Shown here: positions 1 through 8,935 of the stretch, in pieces
Position numbering within the stretch: position 1 is the first letter of the stretch
Layout of the letters: every line of letters begins with the position of its first letter
From: JAEUHZ01 sp964552795
GTDB taxonomy: Bacteria > Planctomycetota > UBA1135 > GCA-002686595
Direction: 5' to 3'
NCBI GenBank assembly: GCA_964552795.1
Contig: CAZKIO010000007.1
Span: forward strand, 39,548-103,547
DNA length: 64,000 nt
Position numbers and translations under genes: made by a program
The notes under the pieces: model-generated
What the model was told of the DNA's origin: nothing
The model's input: only the letters and a program-made list of their open reading frames with translations
Databases searched by the model: none

Positions 1-302
1 TCCAGGCCGCCCAGGTCGCGCACGAGCGCCTCGAACACCGCCGGGACCTCGTGGGCGTCGCGCACGTCGTGCGCGCGCGTCACGAGGCGCGCGCCCGCGC
101 GCAGCTGTGGTTCGCGGCCCTGGCGCGCCAGCGCGTCGAGCAGGTCTCCACGACGCGCGACCGCGGCGACGCTCCAGCCCTCCGCAAGGAGTCGGCGGGC
201 GAGCGCCGCGCCGATCCCCGAGCTCGCGCCCACGACCAGCGCGCGTCTGCCGGGCGCGGCGACGGCGGAGGCGCCGGGTGCGTTCGTGGCCGGGACGGAC
301 AT
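1..302 (-). CDS. SDR-family oxidoreductase, N-terminal part
   Basis: The first 100 residues of a short-chain dehydrogenase/reductase; the gene runs off the left edge of the window. Reading from the ATG at 302, residues about 20-35 hold a nucleotide-binding segment GASSGIGAALA after an ALVV strand, which is the SDR glycine-rich motif (TGxxxGxG class). An arginine follows the second strand (AVARR), which in this family usually favours NADPH; that is inference. The catalytic Tyr-Lys part lies outside the window, so substrate cannot be judged. It is divergent from the large lipoprotein gene at 458. A TACTCT hexamer at 314-319 (minus strand) sits 11 nt before the ATG and could be its -10 box. Confidence 0.85.
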   Translation of the reverse strand, partial: MSVPATNAPGASAVAAPGRRALVVGASSGIGAALARRLLAEGWSVAAVARRGDLLDALARQGREPQLRAGARLVTRAHDVRDAHEVPAVFEALVRDLGGL

Positions 303-457
303 GGACGGGCGGGAGAGTAGCGGATCGAACGCCGGACGCGACATCGGGCGCGGCGGGAACCCGCGCGCGCGCGCCGCGAGGCCGCGTCGCGCGGCGCGGC
401 TTGCAACGCGAGCCGGGCCTGCGTACACCCACGGGACCTCGCGCGAGGCATTCCCTG

Positions 458-3400
458 GTGCGCACTCGCCTCCATCGACCATTCCGGCTGCGGACGTTGC
501 CGCTCGTCCTGGTCGCGACCCTCGCCGGTTGCGGCGGCGGGTTGACGCCCGAGGACATCACGCTGGCGCGCGAGCGGACCGCCGCGCACTTCGCCAAGGA
601 CGAGCGTGCGCGTGCGCGCGAGGCGCTGGCGCCGCTCGTCAGGCTCGAGGAGCCCGCGATCGAGGACCTGGTCCGCGCCGCCGCCATCGAGCTGGCCGAC
701 AACCAGACGCAGGCGGCGCGCGCGTTCCTCGACAAGGTCGTCGCTCGCGACGGCGAGAACGCCGCGGCCCACTACCTCCTGGGGCAGATCGCGCGCGAGG
801 CGGGCGAGGCCCAGAACGCGCGCGTGCACCTGCGGCTGGCGCACCAGAAGGCTCCGGACGACCTGCCGACGCGCCTCGCGCTGGCCGAGGCCGAGGACGA
901 GACCGGTGACGCCAAGGAGGCGGAGCGGCTCTACGAAAGCGTCGTGCGCATCGGCATCGCCAACGGCGGCAGCTGGTACGTCGCCGCGGTGTACCGCCTC
1001 TCGAACCTGCTGACGCGTGCCGGCCGCGAGGAGGAGGCGGCACGCTTCGACGTGCTGCGGCGGCAGCTCGAAGTGCGCCAGGTCCGCGCGCCCGACACCG
1101 TCGCGATGCTGCTGGGCGAGCTCGCGCGCGTGCGGCCGCCGCGCCCCGACGGCAGCAGCGTGGCGGCGCAAGGGCCGGCCGTCGCGTTGCGCGAGGTGCA
1201 GTCGGTCGCAGCGGGCGGGGCGGCGAGCCGCCTGTTCCTGCGCGACATCGACGGCGACCACCGGCCCGAGGCCGTGCGCATCGGGTCCGGCGGCGTGGAG
1301 TTCCTGATCAACGCGGGCGGACGACTGGGCCCAGCCGCGGTCGCTCGCGCCGGCGCGGTCGAGAGCGCCGTCCTGTTCGACGCCGAGAACGACGGCGACC
1401 TCGACCTCGTCTCGATCGGTGGCGGCACGCTGGAGTTCGCGGCCTGGGCCGGCGGCCGCTTCGAGAAGCGCGACGTGAAATGGCCCGAACTCACCGCGCC
1501 CCCCGCGGCGGTCGTGGCGGTGGATTACGACCACGAAGGTGACCTCGATCTCGTCCTCGTCGGACCGTTCGGCGCGCGCGTGTGGCGCAACGACAGCGCG
1601 ATCGCGCGCTCGGCCGAGGGTGTGAACGTCCTCGAGGAGCTGATCTTCCGCGACGCGACCGCGGATTCGGGCCTGCCGACCGACCGACCGCTCGCGTGGT
1701 GCGTCACCGAGGACTTCGACGGCGACAACGACGTCGACCTGCTCCTGGGCGGGCCGGGCGGCATCGTCCTCTACGACAGCCTGCGCGACGGGAAGTTCGC
1801 CGCGCGTGCGGACACCTTCGACACGATCAAGGGTCTCGTGACGGAGCCGCTGGTCGCCGACTTCGACGGCGACGCGCGTGCGGACCTGTGGTTCGCGGGC
1901 GCGCCGTCGTGGCTCGTGCTGCAGGGGCGCAAGCCGCGCGAGGGCGACCCGGTCCACGCGCGACCGGGCTCGCTGGCGGCCGTCGACCTGGACCTCGACG
2001 GAGCGCTCGACGTCCTGTGGCTCGACCAGGAGACCGGCACGACGCGGGGCATCCTGGCCCTGGGCCTCCCGGCGCAGCGCCCCTTGAGGCTCGCGGCCGC
2101 GACGCCGCCCGCCGTTCTGCTGGCTGCGGCCGACGTCGACGGCGACCAGCGCAACGATCTCGTGATCGCGGGCGAGGAGCAGTTGCGCGTGCTGGCGAAC
2201 CAGGGCCCGTCGGGGCGCGGCGTGCGCCTCGCGTGGCGCGGCGTGCGCGACAACCGCCGCGGCGTGGGTGCCGTGATCGAAGTGCGGGCGGACCGCATCT
2301 ACCGGCGCATCTACTGGCGCGGCGAGCCCGAGGTCGTCGGCGTGGGCGGCGCGACGCGCATCGACGTCCTGCGCGTGACCTGGCCGAACGGCGTCGTGGC
2401 GACCGAGCTGGACCTCGATCCGAAGGCGCAGGACGGCGTCGACGACGTGGACGCGGCCTTCCGCAACATGACGCAGACGGACGGGCAGGTCGGCTCGTGC
2501 CCCTTCCTGTACGCCTGGAACGGCACGACGTTCACGTTCGTCTCCGACGTGCTGGGCACGACGCCGCTCGGTCTGCGGATGGCGCCGGGGAAGCTGGTGC
2601 CGCCTGACCACGACGAGTACGTGCTCGTCACGGGCGAACAGCTCGTGCAGAAGGACGGCGAGTTCGTGCTGCAGATCACCGAGGAGTTGCGCGAGGTCAC
2701 GTACCTGGACCACGCGCGCCTCGTGGTGGTCGACCACCCGGTCGGGACGGAGCTGTACCCGAACGAGCTGTTCCAGTTCCCGCCCTTCCCCGAGCACAAG
2801 ATCCACACGCTGCGCGCGCCGCTCGCCCCGACGAGGGCGCTGGGCAGCGACGGCCGCGACTGGCGCGAGGCGCTGCTCGCGGCGGACGACGTCGTGGCGC
2901 AGCCCATGCGGCTCCAGCCGCCGCAGTTCGCGGGACTGGCCGAGCCGTGGTTCCTCGAGCTCGCGTTCGACCGCGACGCGGTCGCGCGCGCCCGCAAGCT
3001 GCGCCTCGCGCTGACCGGCTGGTTCTACTGGAGCGACGCCAGCGCCAACATGGCCAGCGCGCGCGCGCCGGGAGTCGACTTCGTGCCGCCGATCCTGCAG
3101 GTGCCCGACGGCCAGGGCGGCTGGCGCGACGCCGGTCCGCCGGTCGGATTCCCGGCCGGCAAGACCAAGACGATGGTCGTCGACGTGTCCAAGATCCTCG
3201 TGCGCGACGATCCCCGAATCCGCGTGGCCACGACGCTGCGCCTGTACTGGGACCGGGTCGTGCTGGCGGTCGACGACGGCGACGAACCGCTGCACGTGCT
3301 GGAACTGCCGTGCACGGCGGCCTTTGCCTGGCAGCGCGGCTTCAGCGCTCCGCTCGACCGCGTGCCGCCGGGAGAGGCGCACCCGGCCAACCGCCCCGAG

Positions 3401-3835
3401 CGTTTCGACTGGGACGTGCTGGCGCCGGAGCCGCGCTGGAACCAGCACCCGGGCCGCTACACGCGCTACGGTCCTTGCCGCGAGCTGCTGGACGTGGTCG
3501 ACGACCAGTTCGTGATCCTGGGCGCGGGCGACGCGCTGACCCTGCGCTTCGCCGCGGGCTCGCTCGGCCCGCCGGCCGAGGGCATGCGCCGCGACTACCT
3601 CCTGTACCTGGACGGGTGGGCCAAGGACCGCGATCCGAACACGCTGTCGGCGCTCGAGGTCGAACCGCTCCCCTTCCACGGCATGAGCGGCTATCCGTAC
3701 GGTCCCAAGGAGAAGTTCCCCGACGGTCCCGAGCACCAGCGCTGGCGCGGAGACTGGCTGACGCGCCCCGCGCGCAACTGGATCGTCCCCGTGAGCCCCG
3801 TCCGCGAGGCGGACTGGCTCCTCAGCGGACGATGA
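458..3835 (+). CDS. TPR / VCBS-repeat / ASPIC-UnbV lipoprotein
   Basis: A 1125-residue predicted lipoprotein. The GTG at 458 was chosen because it directly precedes a lipoprotein signal peptide with lipobox LAGC (Cys25). Residues about 48-207 are helical TPR-like repeats (for example HYLLGQIAREAGEAQNA). Residues about 246-584 carry FG-GAP/VCBS repeats with calcium-loop motifs such as DIDGDHRPEAV and DFDGDNDVDLL. Residues about 596-652 match the ASPIC/UnbV module, including RIDVLRVTWPNG. The remaining 470 residues are an unassigned region rich in beta strands. Such CRTAC1-like proteins are exported and probably bind calcium or other surface components; the exact role is unknown. Its stop codon overlaps the next gene (ATGA), so the two are probably translated together. 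Confidence 0.85.
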   Translation: MRTRLHRPFRLRTLPLVLVATLAGCGGGLTPEDITLARERTAAHFAKDERARAREALAPLVRLEEPAIEDLVRAAAIELADNQTQAARAFLDKVVARDGENAAAHYLLGQIAREAGEAQNARVHLRLAHQKAPDDLPTRLALAEAEDETGDAKEAERLYESVVRIGIANGGSWYVAAVYRLSNLLTRAGREEEAARFDVLRRQLEVRQVRAPDTVAMLLGELARVRPPRPDGSSVAAQGPAVALREVQSVAAGGAASRLFLRDIDGDHRPEAVRIGSGGVEFLINAGGRLGPAAVARAGAVESAVLFDAENDGDLDLVSIGGGTLEFAAWAGGRFEKRDVKWPELTAPPAAVVAVDYDHEGDLDLVLVGPFGARVWRNDSAIARSAEGVNVLEELIFRDATADSGLPTDRPLAWCVTEDFDGDNDVDLLLGGPGGIVLYDSLRDGKFAARADTFDTIKGLVTEPLVADFDGDARADLWFAGAPSWLVLQGRKPREGDPVHARPGSLAAVDLDLDGALDVLWLDQETGTTRGILALGLPAQRPLRLAAATPPAVLLAAADVDGDQRNDLVIAGEEQLRVLANQGPSGRGVRLAWRGVRDNRRGVGAVIEVRADRIYRRIYWRGEPEVVGVGGATRIDVLRVTWPNGVVATELDLDPKAQDGVDDVDAAFRNMTQTDGQVGSCPFLYAWNGTTFTFVSDVLGTTPLGLRMAPGKLVPPDHDEYVLVTGEQLVQKDGEFVLQITEELREVTYLDHARLVVVDHPVGTELYPNELFQFPPFPEHKIHTLRAPLAPTRALGSDGRDWREALLAADDVVAQPMRLQPPQFAGLAEPWFLELAFDRDAVARARKLRLALTGWFYWSDASANMASARAPGVDFVPPILQVPDGQGGWRDAGPPVGFPAGKTKTMVVDVSKILVRDDPRIRVATTLRLYWDRVVLAVDDGDEPLHVLELPCTAAFAWQRGFSAPLDRVPPGEAHPANRPERFDWDVLAPEPRWNQHPGRYTRYGPCRELLDVVDDQFVILGAGDALTLRFAAGSLGPPAEGMRRDYLLYLDGWAKDRDPNTLSALEVEPLPFHGMSGYPYGPKEKFPDGPEHQRWRGDWLTRPARNWIVPVSPVREADWLLSGR

Positions 3836-5031
3836 GACGCGGCGTCCGCCGCCTGCTGCTCGCGCTGGCCGCGCTCGCGATCGCGGACCAGGCGGTGCAC
3901 GGGGGGCTCCTGCGCTCGGGATACCTGGCAGGCCGGCGCGTCGCGCCCTTCGATCCCCCGCTCTTCGCGCCGTTCCAGTCCGACCGGATCGACGCCTACC
4001 GCCGCCTGGCGGCCGCCGCGGGCGCGCACAGCGCGCAGTCGGACTTCGACGCCGACCTGGGCTGGTGTCCGGCGCCGGGCTCGTTGCACGAGCAATCCAG
4101 CTTCGACGCCCGCGGCGCGCGCATGGGCCGCACGCCGGTGCCCGACGCGCGGCGGCCCGGCGTGCGCCGCGCGGTGGCCGTGGGCTGCTCGTTCACGTTC
4201 GGCGCCGAAGTCGAGAACTCGGAGGCCTGGCCCGGCCTCGTCGACGAGGCGCGCGACGACCTCGAGGTCCTGAACCTGGGCTACGGAGCCTACGGGCTGG
4301 ACCAGGCGCTGCTGCGCTGGCGGCGCGACGGCGCGCGCGAGGCGCACGACGAGGTCTGGCTCGGCCTCCTGCCCAGCGCCCTGCCGCGCATCGTGACCGC
4401 GTGGATGCCGGCGATGCGGCACTGGACCAACGTGGTGCACTTCAAGCCGCGCTTTGAGTTCGGAGCGGACGGCGCGCTGGTCCTCGTGCCGGCCCCGGCG
4501 CGTTCGCTGCAGGATCTGGTCGACCTGTGCGCCGACCAGGAGCGCTTCTTCGCGTTCGCATCCGTCCACGATCACTGGGTGCGCCGCCGGCCGTCGGCCT
4601 ACGCGCCGCGCGGGACGCGACTCGCGCACCACAGCGGGTTCGCGCGGCTCGCGCTGACCGCTCTCGAGCGCGGCGATCGCGCGGCCCTGCCGCTCGTGCT
4701 CGATCCGGCGAGCGAGACCCACCGCCTCGCGCGCGCCATCGTGCGCCGGTTCGCGAGCGACTGCGCGACCTCGGGCGTGCGCCTGCGCGTCCTGATCCTG
4801 CCCGACCGGCTCGACCTCCGCGACCGCGCGGACCGCGGGTCCGGCTACTGGCAGGCGCTCGTCGACGGACTGCGCGCCGACGGCGTCGAGGTGGCCGACC
4901 TCGCGCCGTTGTTCGCCGAACGCCGCGCGGCGGACGAAGACCGCTTCTGGATGCCGGGCGGTCACTACTCCGCGGAGGGGAACCGGATCGCCGCGCGGGC
5001 CGTGCTGGCCCACCTGCGCGCGTTCCCCTAG
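3832..5031 (+). CDS. SGNH/GDSL-like hydrolase, membrane-anchored or secreted
   Basis: A 399-residue protein starting at an ATG that overlaps the previous stop by 4 bp (ATGA). The N-terminus has a basic start and a hydrophobic segment (LLLALAALAIADQAV), either a signal peptide or a single anchor. The GDSL-type nucleophile block is VAVGCSFTFGAEV, with the Ser at about residue 119, followed by ENSEAWPGLV and NLGYGAYG as in SGNH hydrolases. The C-terminal block is GGHYSAEGN, with the likely catalytic His at 378; the usual Asp three residues before the His is replaced by Gly. Proteins of this shape often deacetylate or modify surface polysaccharide. Coupling to the ASPIC lipoprotein suggests a cell-surface job. 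Substrate unknown. Confidence 0.75.
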   Translation: MRRGVRRLLLALAALAIADQAVHGGLLRSGYLAGRRVAPFDPPLFAPFQSDRIDAYRRLAAAAGAHSAQSDFDADLGWCPAPGSLHEQSSFDARGARMGRTPVPDARRPGVRRAVAVGCSFTFGAEVENSEAWPGLVDEARDDLEVLNLGYGAYGLDQALLRWRRDGAREAHDEVWLGLLPSALPRIVTAWMPAMRHWTNVVHFKPRFEFGADGALVLVPAPARSLQDLVDLCADQERFFAFASVHDHWVRRRPSAYAPRGTRLAHHSGFARLALTALERGDRAALPLVLDPASETHRLARAIVRRFASDCATSGVRLRVLILPDRLDLRDRADRGSGYWQALVDGLRADGVEVADLAPLFAERRAADEDRFWMPGGHYSAEGNRIAARAVLAHLRAFP

Positions 5032-5082
5032 CAGCCCCTCGAGACGCGCCCTGCTGCGCCCGGACTCTCTCGACGGACTGTT

Positions 5083-5520
5083 CTAGCCGCGTTCGAAGCG
5101 TTCGACCGCCGCGCGGAAGTCGGCCGGCCACGCGGCCTTCGTGCGGCGCGCTGCGTCCCAGCCGACCAGCCGCGCCTCGGCCTCGCACCACACCGCGCCC
5201 GAGGCCGCATCGCGCACGCGGTACGCCTGCACGAGCGACGTCGTGCCGACGTGCACCGTGCCGGCCTCGACGATCACGTCGACGCCGCCGCGGCCGGGCG
5301 CGAGGAAGCGCACGTTGGTCTGCGCGAGGAGGAACGGGAACTGGTTCGCCTCGAGCAGTTCCAGGCCGCCGAAGTAGACGTGGCGCGCCTCCTCGAAGAG
5401 CGTCAGGTACACGGCGTTGTTGAGCACGCCCTGGTTGTCCTCGTCCGACCAGCGCGTGCGCAGCCGGGCGTGCAGCCTCAGCCGCGCGGACTCGGGGACG
5501 TCCGGGTTCTCCATCGTCAT
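5083..5520 (-). CDS. Hotdog-fold acyl-CoA thioesterase (4HBT type)
   Basis: A 145-residue single hotdog domain. The N-terminal segment RWSDEDNQGVLNNAVYL followed by FEEARHVYF matches the 4-hydroxybenzoyl-CoA thioesterase family, in which the Asp of this loop is catalytic and the FEEAR helix is conserved. The strands LAQTNVRFLAPGR and VHVGTTSLVQAYRV are typical of the rest of the fold. It likely hydrolyses a short or medium acyl-CoA in the cytoplasm; the acyl group is not determinable. The ATG at 5520 overlaps the stop of the upstream EamA transporter gene by 4 bp (ATGA), so the pair forms an operon. A second in-frame ATG lies at 5514. Confidence 0.82.
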   Translation of the reverse strand: MTMENPDVPESARLRLHARLRTRWSDEDNQGVLNNAVYLTLFEEARHVYFGGLELLEANQFPFLLAQTNVRFLAPGRGGVDVIVEAGTVHVGTTSLVQAYRVRDAASGAVWCEAEARLVGWDAARRTKAAWPADFRAAVERFERG

Positions 5521-6473
5521 GCGCCTCCTCCGGCGCGTTCCGCCGCGGGTTCCAGGGGCCGCGCCGGGGGCGGGCGGCGCGCCACCAGCCAGATGCCGGC
5601 GAACACCAGGACCGCCGCGACGAGCACGCCGCGTGTCGGCGCCTCGCCCAGCACGAGCGCGCTGGCGAGCACGGTCACGAGCGGCTGCGTGTAGATGTAC
5701 ACCGCGGTCGTCGAGGCGCGCAGGCGGGCCAGCGCGAACAGGTTGAGCAGGTAGGCCAGCGCGGTCGGGAAGACCAGGATGAACGCCAGCGAGGCCCACG
5801 GCCGCCAGCCTTGGCCCGACGGCAGCACGTCGCCGGTGAGCGCGATCGCGACCGCCGCGGGCGTCGAGAGCAGGAACACCCAGGCGATCACGACCAGCGG
5901 CGGGTGGCGCGCGAGGAGCGGACGCGTCCACACGAAGTACAGCGAGTACGAGAGCGCGTTGAGCGCCATCAGGAGGTTGCCGCCCAGGTGCAAGCGCGCG
6001 ATCTCGGGCCGTTGCGCCCAGAACAGCGCCGAGGCACCGAGCAGCGCCACGACGACGCCGGCCGCGCGCGCCGCGCGCAGCCGCTCCTGCCCCGCGAGCG
6101 CCGCCAGCGCGAACGTGAACACGGGGATCAGGCACATGATCAAGGTGGCCTCGTTCGCGCTCGAGTGCGACAGGCCCACGAGGTAGAGCAGCATGTTGGC
6201 GGTCACGCCCAGCACGCTGGCGACGAGCAGCTTCCAGAAGTCCGTGCGCGCCGCCCACAGCGCGCGGCCGTGGACCAGCGCGGCCAGTCCGCCCAACGCC
6301 GCCGCGCCGAACGCCATGCGCCACGCGCCGACGCCGAAGGGCGTGAACCCGCCGGGCAGGAGCGCCAGCTTCCCGAAGATCGGGAACAGGCCGAACAGGA
6401 CCTGCACGGCGACCAGGGCGGCGTGCGCGCGAACCAGATCGCGGTCCGGACGCACGGGGACGGCGGCGGTCAT
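5517..6473 (-). CDS. EamA/DMT-family transporter
   Basis: A 318-residue inner-membrane protein with about ten hydrophobic segments arranged as two EamA repeats. Typical pieces are a first segment with GLFPIFGKLAL, the LIMCLIPVFTFALAALAGQE stretch closing the first repeat, and STTAVYIYTQPLVTVLASAL closing the second. Drug/metabolite transporters of this type export small metabolites or amino acids; substrate cannot be inferred. The ATG at 6473 is preceded by a TACGTT hexamer 7 nt upstream and no Shine-Dalgarno site, suggesting a leaderless transcript. It is co-transcribed with the thioesterase at 5083-5520 and divergent from the NUDIX gene. Confidence 0.85.
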   Translation of the reverse strand: MTAAVPVRPDRDLVRAHAALVAVQVLFGLFPIFGKLALLPGGFTPFGVGAWRMAFGAAALGGLAALVHGRALWAARTDFWKLLVASVLGVTANMLLYLVGLSHSSANEATLIMCLIPVFTFALAALAGQERLRAARAAGVVVALLGASALFWAQRPEIARLHLGGNLLMALNALSYSLYFVWTRPLLARHPPLVVIAWVFLLSTPAAVAIALTGDVLPSGQGWRPWASLAFILVFPTALAYLLNLFALARLRASTTAVYIYTQPLVTVLASALVLGEAPTRGVLVAAVLVFAGIWLVARRPPPARPLEPAAERAGGGA

Positions 6474-6480
6474 CCGGCCC

Positions 6481-6486
6481 AACGTA
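6481..6486 (-). promoter_or_regulatory. -10 element of the EamA/thioesterase operon
   Basis: TACGTT on the minus strand ends exactly 7 nt before the ATG at 6473, so transcription would start at or within a base of the start codon. No clear -35 box is visible. Confidence 0.5.
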
Positions 6487-6504
6487 CTCGCCGGCGCGGT
6501 CGCC

Positions 6505-6535
6505 GTGCCAGCCGCACGGCCGCCGTGGCTAGACT
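6505..6535 (+). promoter_or_regulatory. Promoter of the NUDIX gene, leaderless type
   Basis: The -10 box TAGACT at 6530-6535 lies 6 nt before the ATG at 6542. A weak -35 candidate, GTGCCA (6505-6510), is spaced by 19 bp. No Shine-Dalgarno sequence fits between the -10 box and the ATG. Confidence 0.5.
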
Positions 6536-6541
6536 TGGGCC

Positions 6542-7111
6542 ATGTCCTCCCACTTCGACGAGAACGGCGTGCCCCCCGCCTGGCCGCTCCTCGACAGCCG
6601 CCGCGAACCGTCGCTCCTCTTGTTCCGTCCACGCTGGGACCGCCTGCGCAACCCGCGCACGGGCCAGGAGTTCGAGCGCCTCGTGCTCGAGACGCCGGAC
6701 TGGGTGAACGTCGTCGCGCTGACGCGCGAGCGCGAGCTGGTGTGCGTGCAGCAGTACCGCTTCGGCTCCGCGACGGTCACGACCGAGATCCCCGGCGGCG
6801 TCGTCGACCGGGGCGAGGAGCACGCCGCCGCGGCGCGGCGCGAACTGCGCGAGGAAACCGGCTTCACGACGGCGCGCTGGCGCTACCTGGGTGCGGTCGA
6901 ACCCAACCCGGCGTTCCAGGACAACCTGTGCCACCACTGGCTGGCCGAGGACGTCGAGCGCACCGATCCGCAAGGCCTGGACGCGGGCGAGGACATCGCC
7001 ATCCGCACGCTCCCGATGGACACGGTGCTGGCCTGGATCGCGGACGGACGGATCCGCCACTCGCTGGTGATCAGCGCCCTGTCTCGGGTTTTCGACCTGC
7101 GCCGGGCCTGA
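6542..7111 (+). CDS. NUDIX hydrolase (ADP-ribose pyrophosphatase-like)
   Basis: A 189-residue NUDIX protein. The full NUDIX box is present at residues about 84-106 (G-V-V-D-R-G-E, then seven residues, then RELREETGF). The conserved core REL.EE.G binds the divalent metal. Upstream residues VCVQQYRFGSATVTTEIPGG match ADP-ribose/nucleotide-sugar pyrophosphatases, in which an E-x-P-G-G motif precedes the box. It probably hydrolyses a nucleoside diphosphate linked to another group as a housekeeping activity. It stands alone on the plus strand, divergent from the EamA operon, with a -10 box 6 nt before the ATG. Confidence 0.88.
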   Translation: MSSHFDENGVPPAWPLLDSRREPSLLLFRPRWDRLRNPRTGQEFERLVLETPDWVNVVALTRERELVCVQQYRFGSATVTTEIPGGVVDRGEEHAAAARRELREETGFTTARWRYLGAVEPNPAFQDNLCHHWLAEDVERTDPQGLDAGEDIAIRTLPMDTVLAWIADGRIRHSLVISALSRVFDLRRA

Positions 7112-7186
7112 TTCCGCCGGGAGATGGGCGCGGCGGCAGGCCCGTCCTGTCGACTCCGACCCTTCGGGCGGGTAGAGGTGGTCCCG

Positions 7187-8233
7187 ATGCTCGTCCCGCT
7201 GTCCGCCGCCTTCCCGGCCGCGGCGCTCCTCGCCGCCGCGTTCGCCTCGCCCGCCGCCTCCGATTCTCCCGCCCGGGGACCGGTCGCGCTGCTGGCGGAG
7301 CCGTTCGTGCTCGACGGCGCCGCGCGCGACGCGCTGCTCGGATCCGTGCGCGCGGGTTCCGACGGCACGCGCATCCTCCTGACGCTCGGCGCGCAGGCCG
7401 TGCTGGATCCGCTGGAGGACGGAGCCGCACGCACGCTCCGGATCGACGTCACGCGCGCCGATGCCGACGCCGACCGCGCGTGGTCGCGCGCGTTGCGGGC
7501 ATGCGACGCCGTCGTCCTCTCCGGCGGCACGTGGCTCGGCTGGCACGAGGCGGCGACGGTCTCGCGCAGGGAGCGCCGCTGGGCGCGGGCTCTGCGCGCG
7601 GCCCACGAGCAGGGCACGCCGGTCGTGGCGGTCGGTTCGGCGGCGAGCTGGATCGCGCGCTGGTCGATCGCGCCGCGCGCCAGCCTGCGCCGTCCTGCGC
7701 AGGATCCGCACGACCGCTCCACGTTCGTGGCGGTCGAAGGCCTCGGGCTCGTCGACGGTCCGCTGGTGGGGATCGTCGGCGCGGACGACGCGACCGCGGC
7801 CCTGGCGCTCGAGCGCGGCGTCGCGCACGGCTGGCAGGACGTGCTGATCCTGGACGGCGCGTCGTGCTGGATCGCGGGCGCGGCGCGACCCGAGCGCGCC
7901 CAGGTGCACGGCAGCGGGACGGCGGCGTGGATCCGGCTGGGCGCGGGGACGCGGTCGCGCGATCGCATCCGCGGCGCGCGCGCCGCCGTCTTCGCCGACG
8001 GCGAAGCGTGGGACGGGCGGGCGCACGTGCTCGACGGCGCGCCGCGGCGCGGCGCGTCGGCGCCGGACCGGTCCGGCGGCGAGCGGCTGCGCGAAATGCT
8101 GCTCGGCGCGGCTCCCGAGGGCGCGTGGCGGGCGATCGAATCGGCGCGGATCCACGCGGACGAGCGCACGCGGCAGCACGCCTCGGGCGGCTGGTCGGAT
8201 CTCGTCCTGGATCTCGTGGTGGGCCCGCGATGA
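7187..8233 (+). CDS. Secreted cyanophycinase-like (peptidase S51-like) protein
   Basis: A 348-residue protein with an N-terminal signal peptide (LLAAAFASPAASDS). The ATG at 7187 is chosen because it begins that signal and is preceded by AGAGGTG about 7 nt upstream. The core resembles class I glutamine-amidotransferase-like folds of the S51/cyanophycinase group: DAVVLSGGTWLGW at about residues 107-119 corresponds to the GG loop, and VVAVGSAASWIAR at about 145-157 to the nucleophile elbow (GTSAGA in true cyanophycinase), with a serine kept there. The second half (VLILDGASCWIAG, VHGSGTAAWI) also matches that layout. The motifs are divergent, so activity is uncertain. It is followed by the sigma factor gene after 82 bp. 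Confidence 0.55.
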   Translation: MLVPLSAAFPAAALLAAAFASPAASDSPARGPVALLAEPFVLDGAARDALLGSVRAGSDGTRILLTLGAQAVLDPLEDGAARTLRIDVTRADADADRAWSRALRACDAVVLSGGTWLGWHEAATVSRRERRWARALRAAHEQGTPVVAVGSAASWIARWSIAPRASLRRPAQDPHDRSTFVAVEGLGLVDGPLVGIVGADDATAALALERGVAHGWQDVLILDGASCWIAGAARPERAQVHGSGTAAWIRLGAGTRSRDRIRGARAAVFADGEAWDGRAHVLDGAPRRGASAPDRSGGERLREMLLGAAPEGAWRAIESARIHADERTRQHASGGWSDLVLDLVVGPR

Positions 8234-8292
8234 CGGTCGCCTCCGGCAGCGCTGCAGGTGCGCCGCGCGGAACACGCCGCGTCGGCCGTTCG

Positions 8293-8307
8293 TCCCTGGT
8301 GCAGGGA
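8293..8307. repeat. Perfect inverted repeat over the sigma-factor ribosome-binding region
   Basis: TCCCTG, a 3-nt loop GTG, and CAGGGA form a perfect 6-bp hairpin 8 nt before the ATG at 8316. Its right arm contains AGGGA, the only Shine-Dalgarno-like sequence. It may hide the ribosome site in mRNA or be an operator. Confidence 0.4.
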
Positions 8308-8315
8308 ATGCCCGC

Positions 8316-8918
8316 ATGACCTCCTCGGACGACGTCGTGGAGCGGTCCGACCAGCAACTGCTCGCCCTGCTGCGACGGGCCTCGGGCGGCGATCAGGCGG
8401 CCTGGAACGAGCTCTACGGATCGCACCGCGCGCTGATGCGCAGCGTGCTGCGCGACCGCATTCCGCCCGCCGTGCGCGCGCGCTTCGACACCGAGGACAT
8501 CATGCAGTCCGCGTTCCTGGCGCTGGTGTCGCAGGGCGCGGAGTTCGAGATCCGCGACGCGCCCAGCTTCCGCGCCTGGTTGCGGCGCGTGCTCCTCAAC
8601 AAGCTGCGCGACCGCCTGCGCGAAGCCGCCAGCGACATGCGCGACAAGGACCGCGAGACGCGGCCACCGACCGAGTTCGTCGAATCGCAGCCCGACGGCG
8701 GGCCAGACCTGCATGAACTCGTCGCGCGCGCGGAGTTGCAGGCGCGGATGCTGGAGGAGATCGACGCGCTGCCCAAGCCCGACCAGGACCTCGTCGCCGC
8801 GCGCTACCTCGAGCAGCGCCCCTGGCCCGAGGTCTGCCGGATCACGGGCCTGGGCGAGGCGGCCGCGCGCCGCCGGCTGCAGGAGCTGCTCGAACGGCTG
8901 ATGCGGGACTTCCTCTAG
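8316..8918 (+). CDS. ECF-type sigma factor of the STPK-linked planctomycete group
   Basis: A 200-residue extracytoplasmic-function sigma factor. Residues about 12-105 form the sigma-2 region (DQAAWNELYGSHRALMRSVLRDRIP, then DTEDIMQSAFLALV and FRAWLRRVLLNKLRDRLRE). Residues about 140-198 form the sigma-4 region (ALPKPDQDLVAARYLEQRPW, then GLGEAAARRRLQELLERL). There is no anti-sigma gene. Instead a transmembrane Ser/Thr kinase begins 17 bp after its stop, an arrangement known in Planctomycetes where the kinase is thought to control the sigma factor. It probably directs RNA polymerase to a set of genes in response to the signal sensed by the kinase. A hairpin covers its ribosome-binding region. 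Confidence 0.88.
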   Translation: MTSSDDVVERSDQQLLALLRRASGGDQAAWNELYGSHRALMRSVLRDRIPPAVRARFDTEDIMQSAFLALVSQGAEFEIRDAPSFRAWLRRVLLNKLRDRLREAASDMRDKDRETRPPTEFVESQPDGGPDLHELVARAELQARMLEEIDALPKPDQDLVAARYLEQRPWPEVCRITGLGEAAARRRLQELLERLMRDFL

Positions 8919-8935
8919 CGTCCCGGCGCTCCAAG

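Noticed and set aside
80..3736. A 1218-codon open frame on the minus strand opposite the ASPIC lipoprotein gene
   Set aside because: It is very rich in Arg, Val and His with no motif, and mirrors a convincing plus-strand gene. Long empty frames are expected at this GC content.
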